Shown here in pieces: positions 55,115 to 63,943 of a DNA stretch of 64,000 nucleotides. The stretch lies in assembly GCA_020444275.1 (NCBI GenBank), contig JAHLLG010000001.1, forward strand, positions 1,321,976 through 1,385,975. The letters are read 5' to 3'. The notes below the pieces were generated by a model that saw only the letters and a list, made by a program, of their open reading frames with translations, did not search any database and was not told the DNA's origin. The translations under genes and the position numbers were made by a program. The first letter of the stretch is position 1. Every line of letters starts with the position of its first letter. Source of the stretch: Bacteroidota bacterium (GTDB lineage Bacteria > Bacteroidota > Bacteroidia > Bacteroidales > UBA12077).

Positions 55115-57328
55115 ATGAAATTAAAGTTTGAATATAAAATTACTCTATTATACCTAATCCTTGGAAGTTTATGGATTTTATTTTCAGATAAGCTATTATA
55201 TTATTTTGTTCCGGATGCCTATAAATTAACACATGTGCAAACATATAAAGGTTGGTTTTTTATTGTTGCAACCGCGACACTGTTTTTTCTATTCATAAAA
55301 AAGCATTTAACTGAAAAAAGAAAAATAGACTTTGAAATAAAGAAAAAAACAGAAGAGTATTATGCTCTTTACGAAGAATACAGAGCGCAGGCAGAAAATC
55401 TGGATGCATCGAAAAGCAAATTAGAAGAGACCTTACACAATTTTGAACTGGTATTGGAAAACGCACCTATTCCTATTTTTATTCAAACCGAAGGTAAGTT
55501 CAGTTATGTTAATGCAGAGTTGTGTAACATGTACGGAGTAAAAAAATCTGAAGAAATAACAGGTACTCCTGTATTAGATCGAATTCATCCTGATTATAAG
55601 GATCTTGTTAAAGAGCGTATACAGAATCTTAACTCTAATAAAATGGCCGTGCCTAAGTTGGAATATAAACAACTTAGAATAGACCAAACACCAATTGATG
55701 TGGAAGTTATGGCTGTTCCATTTAGATATTACCAAAAGGATGGTGCATTGTTTTTTGTAAGAGATATAACATCCATTAAAAAATATATACGTGAAATTGA
55801 AGAGCAAAATTATTTTATTCAAAACGTATTGGATAATCTTCCTATTGGTATAGCTCTAAATAAATTTGACCGTGGTGTTGCAACCTATATCAACAAGAAA
55901 TTTGAGGAGATATATGGCTGGCCTGCTCACGAATTAAAAGATATTACAACATTTTTCAACAAGGTATATCCCGATGAGGAATATAGAAACAAAATTGTAC
56001 AGAGAATAACCAAAGATATTGAATCGGGTAAACCGGAAAATATGCATTGGGAGAATATTGAAATTACTCAAAAAACCGGCGAAAAGCGTTATGTTAATGC
56101 TGTGAATATTCCTTTAGCAGAACAAAATACAATGGTTTCTACCGTAATGGATATTACTCCCCAAAAACAGTTTGAAAAGGATTTAATTATTGCCAAGGAG
56201 AAATCAGAAGAGAGTAATCGCTTAAAAACAGCCTTTTTAAATAATATCTCGCACGAGTTCAGAACTCCGTTGAATGGTATGTTAGGTTTTTTAGATTTAG
56301 CTATGCAAGAGGATTTAGAACAGAATCAAAAAGAAGAGTATTTTGGGATTATCAAAGAGAGTAGTAATAAGTTTCTAAATATTCTTACAGATGTAATTGA
56401 AATATCGCAAATTCAGAGTAAAACAGATTCAACCAATAGCTTTTCGAAATGTAACATTAACCAATTAATTGATAATGTTATTCAGGACAAACAAATACTT
56501 ATACGCAAAAAGGGACTGGAATTGAAAGTTACGAAGGATTGTAATCAGGATGAGTTATTAATAAACACCGATGAGTATAAATTAGAACGATCTTTAATGC
56601 ATATACTGGACAATGCAATTAAGTTTACGCAAAAAGGAACAATAGAATTTATATGTAAAAGAAATGAATATACCATCGAGATTCAAATTAAAGATACGGG
56701 TATTGGAATTGCTCCGGAGGCTCAATCGATGATTTTCCAACCATTTAGACAAATTGAAGTAGGCGAGACGAGGAACTATGGAGGTAATGGAATAGGATTA
56801 TCAATTGTTCAATCGTACATACATCACATAAATGGAACAGTTTCGCTTGAATCGGAATTGGATAAGGGTACTAATGTTATTTTGAAAATACCTGTAGATT
56901 ACTCACCAAATAAGAAAAAATCAGAAAGGTCTAAAAATAATAGAGCCATCAATTGGTCTGATTATACCATCTTAATTGTAGAAGATGACAAGACAAATTA
57001 CCTTTATTTAAACGAAGTGGTTTCTGGTTTAGGTGCCAAAACTCTGTATGCTAAGAATGGTTTGCAGGCGCTGGAGCTTTGTAAAGAAAACGATAATATT
57101 GATCTGATTTTAATGGATATTAAAATGCCGGAAATGAACGGTTACGAAGCCACAAAGTTAATTAAAGAGGTGCAACCTAACTTAACGGTAATTGCACAAT
57201 CGGCTTATGCAACCGAAAATGAGATAAATAAATATAAAGATGTTTTTGATAGTTATATTACTAAACCTATCGATGTTGATATGTTAGTAAAGAAGCTTAT
57301 CGAATACTTACAGGATTCTAAAACATAA
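55115..57328 (+). CDS. Hybrid sensor histidine kinase / response regulator
   Basis: 737 residues from ATG 55115 (the frame is open from a TTG at 55100, but ATG is preferred). Two membrane helices (~8-28 and ~46-62), a short coiled coil (~65-110), two PAS domains (~110-220 and ~230-350), HisKA with H380 in NISHEFRTPLNG, a HATPase domain with N-box HILDNAIKF and G-box GGNGIGLSIV, then a C-terminal receiver domain with phospho-acceptor Asp in LILMDIKMP. A phosphorelay sensor; the signal is unknown and no cognate regulator gene is adjacent. Confidence 0.9.
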   Translation: MKLKFEYKITLLYLILGSLWILFSDKLLYYFVPDAYKLTHVQTYKGWFFIVATATLFFLFIKKHLTEKRKIDFEIKKKTEEYYALYEEYRAQAENLDASKSKLEETLHNFELVLENAPIPIFIQTEGKFSYVNAELCNMYGVKKSEEITGTPVLDRIHPDYKDLVKERIQNLNSNKMAVPKLEYKQLRIDQTPIDVEVMAVPFRYYQKDGALFFVRDITSIKKYIREIEEQNYFIQNVLDNLPIGIALNKFDRGVATYINKKFEEIYGWPAHELKDITTFFNKVYPDEEYRNKIVQRITKDIESGKPENMHWENIEITQKTGEKRYVNAVNIPLAEQNTMVSTVMDITPQKQFEKDLIIAKEKSEESNRLKTAFLNNISHEFRTPLNGMLGFLDLAMQEDLEQNQKEEYFGIIKESSNKFLNILTDVIEISQIQSKTDSTNSFSKCNINQLIDNVIQDKQILIRKKGLELKVTKDCNQDELLINTDEYKLERSLMHILDNAIKFTQKGTIEFICKRNEYTIEIQIKDTGIGIAPEAQSMIFQPFRQIEVGETRNYGGNGIGLSIVQSYIHHINGTVSLESELDKGTNVILKIPVDYSPNKKKSERSKNNRAINWSDYTILIVEDDKTNYLYLNEVVSGLGAKTLYAKNGLQALELCKENDNIDLILMDIKMPEMNGYEATKLIKEVQPNLTVIAQSAYATENEINKYKDVFDSYITKPIDVDMLVKKLIEYLQDSKT

Positions 57329-57346
57329 TTATTTTCTCCATATAAA

Positions 57347-58099
57347 TTACCAGGAGCCGCCAGCTCCACCACCACCAAAACTACCACCGCCGAATCCACC
57401 AAAACCTCCAAAGCTGCCTCCTCCGGCAAATACTGAAGCTCCAAAAGCAGAAGTGTTCATAGTCATAAAAACTGTGCTTGTACTAAAGCCTGCTGCTGTT
57501 TTACTCAGAAACTTAAGTTTACTTATTTTGTTTATCTCTTCAGAGATTGTATCCAGTTTATCCAGTGTTTCTTTATTTAACAACAGCACGTTGGAACCCA
57601 GTTTTTCAAGTAACGATAATAAAACATTTTGTTTTGATTCAATCAATATATCAATCGATCGTTCAATTAAACCTAAAGGTTCAGCAACTTCTTTTCTAAA
57701 CTTTCTACCCTTACCAGTAGTGAATATTCTTAAAACACATAATCTCTGACGGAGTAAATCAGTAAAAACATAATCGCGCTTATATTTATGTACATCTTTT
57801 TCAAGCTTGCTTTTAATGTATTGTCTGATCTGATAAAAACGCAGTTCCGTATGGTTTTCAAACAGTTTGAGAAAAAAGTTTTCGTAGGTATTTTGTGTTA
57901 CATAGCTTGCATAGTTCTCACCCTGACTAAAATAGAATCTTAATCTTTTACGTGTTTCTCGTTCATGTATTTGTATCCATCGTTGGTCGACTCGTAATAT
58001 TTCGCGGTAACATAAATCCTGCAAAGTATATTTGAGCATAACAGCTGCGTCGGCAAATAGGGGATTTGATAAATAATAATATTCAGTTGGTTTTAGCAC
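57347..58099 (-). CDS. Protein with Gly-rich C-terminal tail, function unknown
   Basis: 250 residues. The first ~200 are helical and basic (RKRLRFYFSQGENYASYVTQNTYENFF), and the last ~30 are Gly/Ser/Phe-rich (GGSFGGFGGFGGGSFGGGGA, then GGSW). That tail is the one found on TPM_phosphatase or DUF2207 proteins, but no TPM domain is visible here. A hydrophobic segment (FSTSTVFMTMNTSAFGASVFAG) precedes the tail. The role is unknown. Confidence 0.65.
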   Translation of the reverse strand: MLKPTEYYYLSNPLFADAAVMLKYTLQDLCYREILRVDQRWIQIHERETRKRLRFYFSQGENYASYVTQNTYENFFLKLFENHTELRFYQIRQYIKSKLEKDVHKYKRDYVFTDLLRQRLCVLRIFTTGKGRKFRKEVAEPLGLIERSIDILIESKQNVLLSLLEKLGSNVLLLNKETLDKLDTISEEINKISKLKFLSKTAAGFSTSTVFMTMNTSAFGASVFAGGGSFGGFGGFGGGSFGGGGAGGSW

Positions 58100-58239
58100 G
58101 TTTTCGTTTTTATGATCTTTAAGAATAAATTTCTTATCACCGGTTTATAATAAAATTAAAGATACCTTTTTTGCATTTGTTTGAGAAGAAAAAATAGTAA
58201 TTGTATTTTGAAGCCAGATAGTAATTCATTCTTTAATTC

Positions 58240-59448
58240 CTAGATTTCACCGGCTTTTTTTAGTGATAACCTTGAGAATACAGGTCCGATAATCTCATGA
58301 ATTAGAGCTGCACCAATAACAATACCCATGATCATCGATGCAGTATCTTTATATGCAGGATCATTCGTAAGTATAAGCGCCAGACCTATTACTATGCCAC
58401 CTTGTGGAATGAGTCCTCCCGCAGTATATTTTTTTATTGGTGCGCTGGCATTAAAAATTATTGATCCGAAATAGATGCCTGAAAATTTACCGATCATTCT
58501 GGCAATAATGTATATGATGATTAAGATATAACTTCCGGATATAGAAGATAATTGCAGATGTAATCCTGATAAAGTAAAAAATATTACGAAAATCAGTTCA
58601 TCAGTATAGCGTTCTATGAGTTTAAAGATTTTGTCTGATAAAATATTAAAGTTTGAGACTACTGCGCCCAGTGCTATAGTGGAAAGCAGCGATTCAAAAC
58701 CCAGATATTCCGATATGCCATAGCTTAACAAGATTAATCCGAAGGTTAGTACAATTAGCGTACCTTCTGGTTGTTTCTTGAATAATTTCACAGCGTAATT
58801 GAATACTAAGCCGATGATTCCGCCTATTGCTACTGCTCCGCCAATTCCTTCTGCCATTTCTACTATTGTTTTTCCGAAATGCAATTCGCTTTTACCCAGT
58901 GAAAAAGCTGCAAATGCAGTCACCAGGGTGTAAATAATAATTCCGACAATGTCGTCAAAGGCAGCAATTTCCAGCATAGTTGAACTAACTTCGCCTTTGG
59001 CCTTATATTCATGAATTACTGCCAGTGTTGCTGATGGATCGGTTGGAGCAGCCAACGAAGCCAATACAAGACTTATGGCAATGTTCACAAAAACAGAATC
59101 GAACATCTGAAAAACAACCTGCAGACTAAGAAACAGAAATACGAATACAAAAATAAATGCAGAGAAAGATTCTAAAATGGTAAGAAACAGTACTTTTTTG
59201 CCGGTTGCCCTGAGCTTTTGTGCCGATAAGGAACCCCCGATTGAAAAGGTGATAAACGATAATGAAATGGACAAGAGCGGATCGGTATGTTCAACAAACT
59301 TATCGGACATAATTCCCAACAAATCGGGATTTAGAAGTATGCCTGCCAGAATATATCCTGATATCTTAGGTAATTTTATCTTTTCCGCTAATTCGCCTAA
59401 AATATAACCTGTGAATATTAATAATCCAATACTCAATATAACATTCAT
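58240..59448 (-). CDS. Cation:proton antiporter
   Basis: 402 residues, about 11-12 membrane helices, related to NhaP/KefB-type CPA antiporters. Motifs: GYILAGILLNPDLLG near the N-terminus, APTDPSATLAV and AAFDDIVG, where the paired Asp is typical of electrogenic Na+/H+ exchangers. It lies upstream of the cassette region on the same strand. Candidate -7 box TATCTTTA at 59504-59511. Confidence 0.88.
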   Translation of the reverse strand: MNVILSIGLLIFTGYILGELAEKIKLPKISGYILAGILLNPDLLGIMSDKFVEHTDPLLSISLSFITFSIGGSLSAQKLRATGKKVLFLTILESFSAFIFVFVFLFLSLQVVFQMFDSVFVNIAISLVLASLAAPTDPSATLAVIHEYKAKGEVSSTMLEIAAFDDIVGIIIYTLVTAFAAFSLGKSELHFGKTIVEMAEGIGGAVAIGGIIGLVFNYAVKLFKKQPEGTLIVLTFGLILLSYGISEYLGFESLLSTIALGAVVSNFNILSDKIFKLIERYTDELIFVIFFTLSGLHLQLSSISGSYILIIIYIIARMIGKFSGIYFGSIIFNASAPIKKYTAGGLIPQGGIVIGLALILTNDPAYKDTASMIMGIVIGAALIHEIIGPVFSRLSLKKAGEI

Positions 59449-59689
59449 AACCGTTATGCTTTTTTTGTTCGTTTATTTATTGTGGAATCTGCTTAGCGAA
59501 CACTAAAGATACAGTTTTTTTAACGTTTAGAATAGTTTTTACCCAAAAGAAAAGCTTGTAAACAGTGGTTGCAAATTATACCTGAAACGAAATAGTTAAA
59601 AACCAATAAATGGTAACGCAATTATCGGCCTATTAATTAAATACTAAATATTATATTAACAAAAATATTCAGGGCTAATTAAAAAACAC

Positions 59690-59736
59690 TACCAACGCTT
59701 ACTACTTTTGTGAGCAAATGTTGCCTGATGTTTTTA
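59690..59736 (-). repeat. Possible terminal attC-like site after the CPBP gene
   Basis: Minus strand: AACATCAGG immediately after the CPBP stop codon (shared with the sites at 60768 and 62477), then GCAACATTTGCT and AGC-GTTGGT, so CAAC...GTTG and GCT...AGC are in inverted orientation. At 47 bases it is short for attC and may be a remnant or chance. Confidence 0.3.
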
Positions 59737-60603
59737 TCCGTTTAATTGTGTAAAATTAATCTTTTTGGAGCTCCGCCTTTTTCGAAAAAAAATCAAAAAT
59801 CCGAAAATTGAAATCCCTACTAACCCAACAATACTTATATCTAATCCATAATCTCCGCCATTCCAAAATAAACTTTTTTCTTTCATTTGTAGAACAAAAT
59901 TACTTTCAACTTTGACTCCTTGATTAATTACTAAACCGGTTATTGTATTCCATGCAATATGAATTGAAATTGTATTCCAAATATTATCTGTATAATAAAC
60001 TATCATTGACAATATTACTCCATATAATGCAATAAAAATTGATACTTGTATTATTAATGCAATTGAAAAAACATCAACATTCAGCAAGTGAGGTGCACCA
60101 AATAACAAAGAAGAAATGATTACCGCAGAAGCTAATCCATACTTTTTTTCTAAATATCCCAATAAAATTCCTCTAAAGAAGACTTCTTCTACAATTCCTG
60201 CACATAAACCGCCAACAAAAATTATATGAGTAAAAAAACGTAAAGTATCGTATGAATTTGAACTGCCCTTGACTAATTCAGCTTTACCAGTCAAATAATA
60301 AAATAAAACCACTAGAGCTGGAACCATCACGGCAACAATAACCCAGAATGTTTCCGGCTTTTTAAGTTTAACTCTCAAATCAGATAATTTGAGTTTCATT
60401 ACCTTTTCAACATAAAGTTTTGAACCGAATACAAAAATTATTATTGCCAATAATGCTTGAAGAATAACTCTTAAAAAAACAATTTGTTTAGGAAAATCAA
60501 ATAAACTTGCAATTATCCCGGGCAGAAGGAATGATAAAATATAAATACCTATAACTGCTAAAATGTGGCCTGGTACTATCAATTTGTCTTTCATAATAAT
60601 CAT
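59734..60603 (-). CDS. CPBP-family intramembrane glutamic endopeptidase
   Basis: 289 residues with about eight membrane helices. The catalytic motif EEVFFRG (EExxxR, ~residues 142-148) and the later conserved His in FGAPHLLN and HIAWN identify an Abi/Rce1-type CAAX protease. Such proteins often process bacteriocin-related or immunity peptides; no such peptide is visible here. Either Met1 or Met4 could start; a -7 box lies 14 bases upstream. It may be the terminal cassette of the array. Confidence 0.88.
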   Translation of the reverse strand: MIIMKDKLIVPGHILAVIGIYILSFLLPGIIASLFDFPKQIVFLRVILQALLAIIIFVFGSKLYVEKVMKLKLSDLRVKLKKPETFWVIVAVMVPALVVLFYYLTGKAELVKGSSNSYDTLRFFTHIIFVGGLCAGIVEEVFFRGILLGYLEKKYGLASAVIISSLLFGAPHLLNVDVFSIALIIQVSIFIALYGVILSMIVYYTDNIWNTISIHIAWNTITGLVINQGVKVESNFVLQMKEKSLFWNGGDYGLDISIVGLVGISIFGFLIFFRKRRSSKKINFTQLNG

Positions 60604-60616
60604 TTTTACAACGTGA

Positions 60617-60624
60617 CAAACGTA
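60617..60624 (-). promoter_or_regulatory. -7 box for the CPBP gene
   Basis: TACGTTTG, exact TAnnTTTG on the minus strand, 14 bases before the ATG; the gene therefore has its own promoter with a very short leader. Confidence 0.55.
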
Positions 60625-60767
60625 GAAATTAATTTTAAATTGTAAATCTAACTTAAGAGATAGAAAAATATAGCTAAAAATACTGAGATAAAAGTTGGAG
60701 AGGAGTGCTACTTTTATATTTAACTTTTTACCTTTAAGAATAAATATGACAGAAACAATGCAACAAT

Positions 60768-60853
60768 TACTAACTTACCAAAATGTACTGAAAGCTGTTG
60801 GCACTTCGGCTAGGGGAGTAAACGCTCATATGCTTGAAAACCTGATGTTATGT
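60768..60853 (-). repeat. Putative integron attC site, cassette A
   Basis: 86 bases between the stop of the PD40 gene and the CPBP gene. Plus strand: TACTAAC at the left and GATGTTATGT at the right, inverted ends TAAC...GTTA, with inner AAAGC and GCTT partners and shared sequence AGGGGAGTAAA. R'-like core departs from GTTRRRY at one position. Confidence 0.5.
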
Positions 60854-60864
60854 AATGGTGAATC

Positions 60865-61770
60865 TTAACTATTTTTCAGTTGTTTTATTTTTTCTGTATT
60901 TATCCAGTAAATATCACCATTTGATCCTTTTCCCAGTCTCGAAAAAAACAGATACTTACCGTCAGGAGATAAAAATGGTGCGTATTCGTTCTGTCTACTG
61001 TTGATTATCTTTCCTAAGTTTTTTGGTCTTGTCCACTTGCCACCTTCGTTAAAGGTAATGTACAAATCTGTTTTTTTACGTGCTCTAAGAAGCCTTACTG
61101 CTGTAAATACCATATAGCTTTCGTCTGGAGCAATACAAGGATCCCAATCGTAAAGAAAGTTATTAACCGGGTTACCTAAATTTTCAATTGAATAGCTACC
61201 TTTATCTTCTTTAGCAACATAAATATCTGTATTACCTCTTCCACCTGGACGTGCAGATGAAAAATAGACATTACCTTTTTTACTCTGACAGAAAAACAAT
61301 TCTGTGTATAAAGAATTTATGTCTCCTTCTAACATTTTTGGTTTAGTCCAACCTGATTCTGTTCGGGTTATATAGTAGAAGTCTTTATGATTACTCAGTG
61401 TATCAGGGTTTCTATTTGATGTAAAATATAATTTTTTACCATTTGAAGAAAAGAAAGGTTCCCAGTTTGCATATTCTTTTGAAAATTCAGCTGTATCCGG
61501 TTGTGTCCATTGTCCATCTTTCAATACAGTAAAAAATATCTTTTGATCTCTGAAATTAAGATCACTTACAGTAAAAAAGAATTCTTTTCCGTCTGGAGAA
61601 AAAGAACCACGACCTTCAATTCGTCCAACTTGCGATATGAATTCAGGAGCAAATATTTTAGCTTTTTCTAACGGTGGGTTTTCTCCAAAATAGCTAGAAT
61701 TTTTCTCCTGAGAGAAAGTATAATTTATCACTAAGAAAAATATTAGAAATAATACTGAATGTTTTGTCAT
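60865..61770 (-). CDS. Exported PD40 beta-propeller protein (cassette gene)
   Basis: 301 residues, signal peptide ending TFSQ. WD40-like PD40 repeats are clear: GSFSPDGKEFFFTVSD, FFSSNGKKLYFTSNRNP, YFSSARPGGRGNTDIYVAKED and FLSPDGKYLFFSRLGKGSNGDIYW, giving a TolB-like propeller. The function is unknown, probably periplasmic binding. It lies edge to edge between two attC-like sites, as a cassette gene does. Confidence 0.8.
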   Translation of the reverse strand: MTKHSVLFLIFFLVINYTFSQEKNSSYFGENPPLEKAKIFAPEFISQVGRIEGRGSFSPDGKEFFFTVSDLNFRDQKIFFTVLKDGQWTQPDTAEFSKEYANWEPFFSSNGKKLYFTSNRNPDTLSNHKDFYYITRTESGWTKPKMLEGDINSLYTELFFCQSKKGNVYFSSARPGGRGNTDIYVAKEDKGSYSIENLGNPVNNFLYDWDPCIAPDESYMVFTAVRLLRARKKTDLYITFNEGGKWTRPKNLGKIINSRQNEYAPFLSPDGKYLFFSRLGKGSNGDIYWINTEKIKQLKNS

Positions 61771-61801
61771 GATTTAGTTTTTGCATTAATATTTAATTGC
61801 T

Positions 61802-61922
61802 GTTTAAAGACCTCGGGCTTTTAGCTCTGCGATATTTTTCTACTTTGCCTTACGTTTGAAAGGAGTAAAATGGTGAGTAAACACAACGATTAACCCATAT
61901 GCTAGGAGACACGATGTTAAGT
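61802..61922 (-). repeat. Putative integron attC site, cassette B
   Basis: 121 bases. Plus-strand left end GTTTAAA-GACCTCGGG, right end CGATGTTAAGT (GTTAAGT is an exact GTTRRRY). The inner GGAGTAAAATGGTGAGTAAAC matches the same region of the site at 63178. The left core has A where AAC is expected, so activity is uncertain. Confidence 0.55.
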
Positions 61923-61929
61923 TTTTAGC

Positions 61930-62451
61930 CTATTTTTTAAGAATTTCATGATCGATTAATTCAACAAGCTTCTCACGTGGATTCTTATAACCAAATGCTT
62001 TTATTGGATTTTTTAAAGCAATAACATTGAATTCGTCAACATTCAATGGCCCACCGTAAACGTCATCGCTAATTGAATACATAAACCTATCAATAAGATC
62101 ATTTACGTATCCTAATGTCCTTCTGCTATTTGTTTTTACAAATTTAATTTCAGAATACTCTGAAATTAATTTTTTTCTTAAGTCACTGTCAAAACCACTA
62201 AGCTTTAAAGAACGGTTTAAATGATAAATAAACATGTTTCTAAAGTCATCAAGATCTTCCCGATAAATATCTTGAACAATAAAAGCATAAAGTGTCTTGA
62301 CATTTACGAATGCTAAGAAAAAGGTTTTGTCAATTTGAAAAATATTTGAATACCAGTCGCCAAAACCAACAACTTCTCTATCTTCTTCAATGTCAGCTGG
62401 TTTTATCTTCAATTCTTTCAGTAATTTTTGTGTACAATAAATATATCTCAT
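61930..62451 (-). CDS. DUF6933-like protein (cassette gene)
   Basis: 173 residues without a signal peptide. The opening YIYCTQKLLKELK and a following GDWYSNIFQIDKTFFLAFVNVKTLYAF segment resemble DUF6933. Function unknown. Its stop is 8 bases from an attC-like site and its start is 26 bases from the next. Confidence 0.7.
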   Translation of the reverse strand: MRYIYCTQKLLKELKIKPADIEEDREVVGFGDWYSNIFQIDKTFFLAFVNVKTLYAFIVQDIYREDLDDFRNMFIYHLNRSLKLSGFDSDLRKKLISEYSEIKFVKTNSRRTLGYVNDLIDRFMYSISDDVYGGPLNVDEFNVIALKNPIKAFGYKNPREKLVELIDHEILKK

Positions 62452-62476
62452 AATTTCAAAAAAATAGATAATTAAA

Positions 62477-62659
62477 AAGAATGGTTCGCAAGTATGATAT
62501 CGTGCAGGTTACCGCTGTGTTTCATTTCGATAATTATTGGAACCCATTGATCCTGAAAACAAATATAACAAATACTTGTCAACCGGACGAAGTGAGTCAA
62601 GCGAGTAAAGTGCGTTACAACAACCGCCAAACCGGATGCTATTAGACCTGATGTTGTAC
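62477..62659 (-). repeat. Putative integron attC site, cassette C
   Basis: Right end CCTGATGTTGTAC; the left part TTCGCAAG...GTGCAGGTTACCGCTGTGTTTC closely matches the left part of the site at 63944, base for base at GTGC-GG and CCGC-GTGTTTC. The left boundary is uncertain (62477 or ~62577); at 183 bases the longer form is longer than usual attC. Confidence 0.5.
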
Positions 62660-62670
62660 GCATTTTTGCT

Positions 62671-63159
62671 TTAAGCAACTCCATTTACTATAAAATCAAA
62701 GTAACTTTCTTTTGTCAAGTTGATTTGAATAGACCAATAACAATCACCACCATCTAATACATCCATAAATTCATTTTTCCAGTCACACGGATATTTAGGT
62801 TCTCCACAAAATGCATTTATATAAACTATCTTATCGTTATACTGATCAATAAAAAATGAATATTGTCGGTAGTATTCCTTAACACTGTTAATACTTAAGT
62901 GTGTCCAATAGTGATCGTGATTTTCTTTTATAGCCTTTTCTAGGATGGATTCTACCGCCATTAACTGCTCTTTTGTTGGAGACCAAAAGTGTACAATGCT
63001 GTCACATATCCACTTTAGCTGTGATGTATCATTAATTACAGTATGTCTATCAGTAAGCAATTCATTTTCAGTTTTGTTTCTCTCCTCAGGCATAGTGCAA
63101 TGTGTCAAAGAAATAAGTAAAATAAATACAATACAAATAATGTTAAAATGTGTTTTCAT
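62671..63159 (-). CDS. Small lipoprotein of unknown function (cassette gene)
   Basis: 162 residues, lipobox THC (~residue 20, LLISLTHC). The mature part contains LMAVESILEKAIKEN and WKNEFMDVLDGGDCYWSIQINLTKESYFDFIVNG, giving an alpha/beta look with two or more Cys. No family recognised. Start codon 18 bases from the attC-like site on its left, stop 12 bases from the next. Confidence 0.65.
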   Translation of the reverse strand: MKTHFNIICIVFILLISLTHCTMPEERNKTENELLTDRHTVINDTSQLKWICDSIVHFWSPTKEQLMAVESILEKAIKENHDHYWTHLSINSVKEYYRQYSFFIDQYNDKIVYINAFCGEPKYPCDWKNEFMDVLDGGDCYWSIQINLTKESYFDFIVNGVA

Positions 63160-63177
63160 ATGTTCATTAAAAATTCT

Positions 63178-63299
63178 TTACAACGGTCCTCGGGTAAAAG
63201 TATTGCTGTATGTTTCAACTTAGTCTGGCGACTGACAGGAGTAACTTGGTGAGTTAACCGCCACCAAACACTCGCAAGCTTTAAAACCCGATGTTGGGC
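63178..63299 (-). repeat. Putative integron attC site, cassette D (best example)
   Basis: 122 bases. Plus strand starts TTACAACGGTCCTCGGG-TAAAAG and ends CTTT-AAAACCCGATGTTGGGC. AAC pairs with GTT, CGGGT-AAAG with CTTT-ACCCG, and the six bases between AAC and CGGG face only two on the other arm, the unpaired bases typical of attC. GTTGGGC is an exact R'. Confidence 0.7.
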
Positions 63300-63308
63300 A
63301 TTGTATTA

Positions 63309-63932
63309 TTATAAATTAGTGTCAATTAAATTCCAAATTTTATTATTTGGCTCATTAACTAATTTTTCTTTTTTTATTATTCCTATGCTGTCAGCAAAAT
63401 AATAATACCAGTCTTCGCCGGATTCGAATTCGAAATTAACAATTCTCATTCTAACAACATTTCTATAAGTCCTATCTGAAACAATATAGCTGTCATAAAT
63501 TGTATCAATTGTAGCTTCATCAGAACTAGCACCAATTCTAGAATCAGATAAAAATATATACTCTCCATTTGCCCAATCAATACCATTACGAACTATTACA
63601 CTACCAATGTATTGATCCCAATAATAACCTTTTTTTGTGCTGTAATAATGAAATTTGTATGTCTCTAGATAGCCTACGTTTACTTGTCCATGTGTAATGA
63701 TAGGGTCTAATATTTCTTTTTCAATTCTGGTAAACTTTACTGAGTCTTTATCACCACTGTTTGACTCAAATATCCAGAAAGAATTAATTGGGTAAAAGTG
63801 TTTCTTAAGATTCTCTGAAATATAAGAAGTGTCTATTGATTCAACATCATTAGTAAGTGATTTTTCAGATTCATTACAAGAAGTCCAAGAAATGAATAGG
63901 ATAACTGATATATAGTAAATACTTGTTTTCAT
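63309..63932 (-). CDS. Exported lipoprotein of unknown function (cassette gene)
   Basis: 207 residues, lipobox TSC (~residue 19). The mature part is beta-rich (FWIFESNSGDKDSVKFTRIEKE, then GYYWDQYIGSVIVRNGIDWANGEYIFL). No domain recognised. Only 12 bases separate its ATG from the attC-like site on the right and 9 from the site on the left, the tight packing of a cassette. Confidence 0.65.
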   Translation of the reverse strand: MKTSIYYISVILFISWTSCNESEKSLTNDVESIDTSYISENLKKHFYPINSFWIFESNSGDKDSVKFTRIEKEILDPIITHGQVNVGYLETYKFHYYSTKKGYYWDQYIGSVIVRNGIDWANGEYIFLSDSRIGASSDEATIDTIYDSYIVSDRTYRNVVRMRIVNFEFESGEDWYYYFADSIGIIKKEKLVNEPNNKIWNLIDTNL

Positions 63933-63943
63933 ATAAATATTAT

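Noticed and set aside
60746..60868. 40-codon plus-strand ORF (MTETMQQLLTYQ...)
   Set aside because: It lies on the opposite strand across an attC-like site and has no homologue I recognise. I treat it as chance.
62472..62684. 70-codon minus-strand ORF
   Set aside because: It overlaps the attC-like palindrome and the end of the preceding gene; composition is that of the palindrome, no family match.
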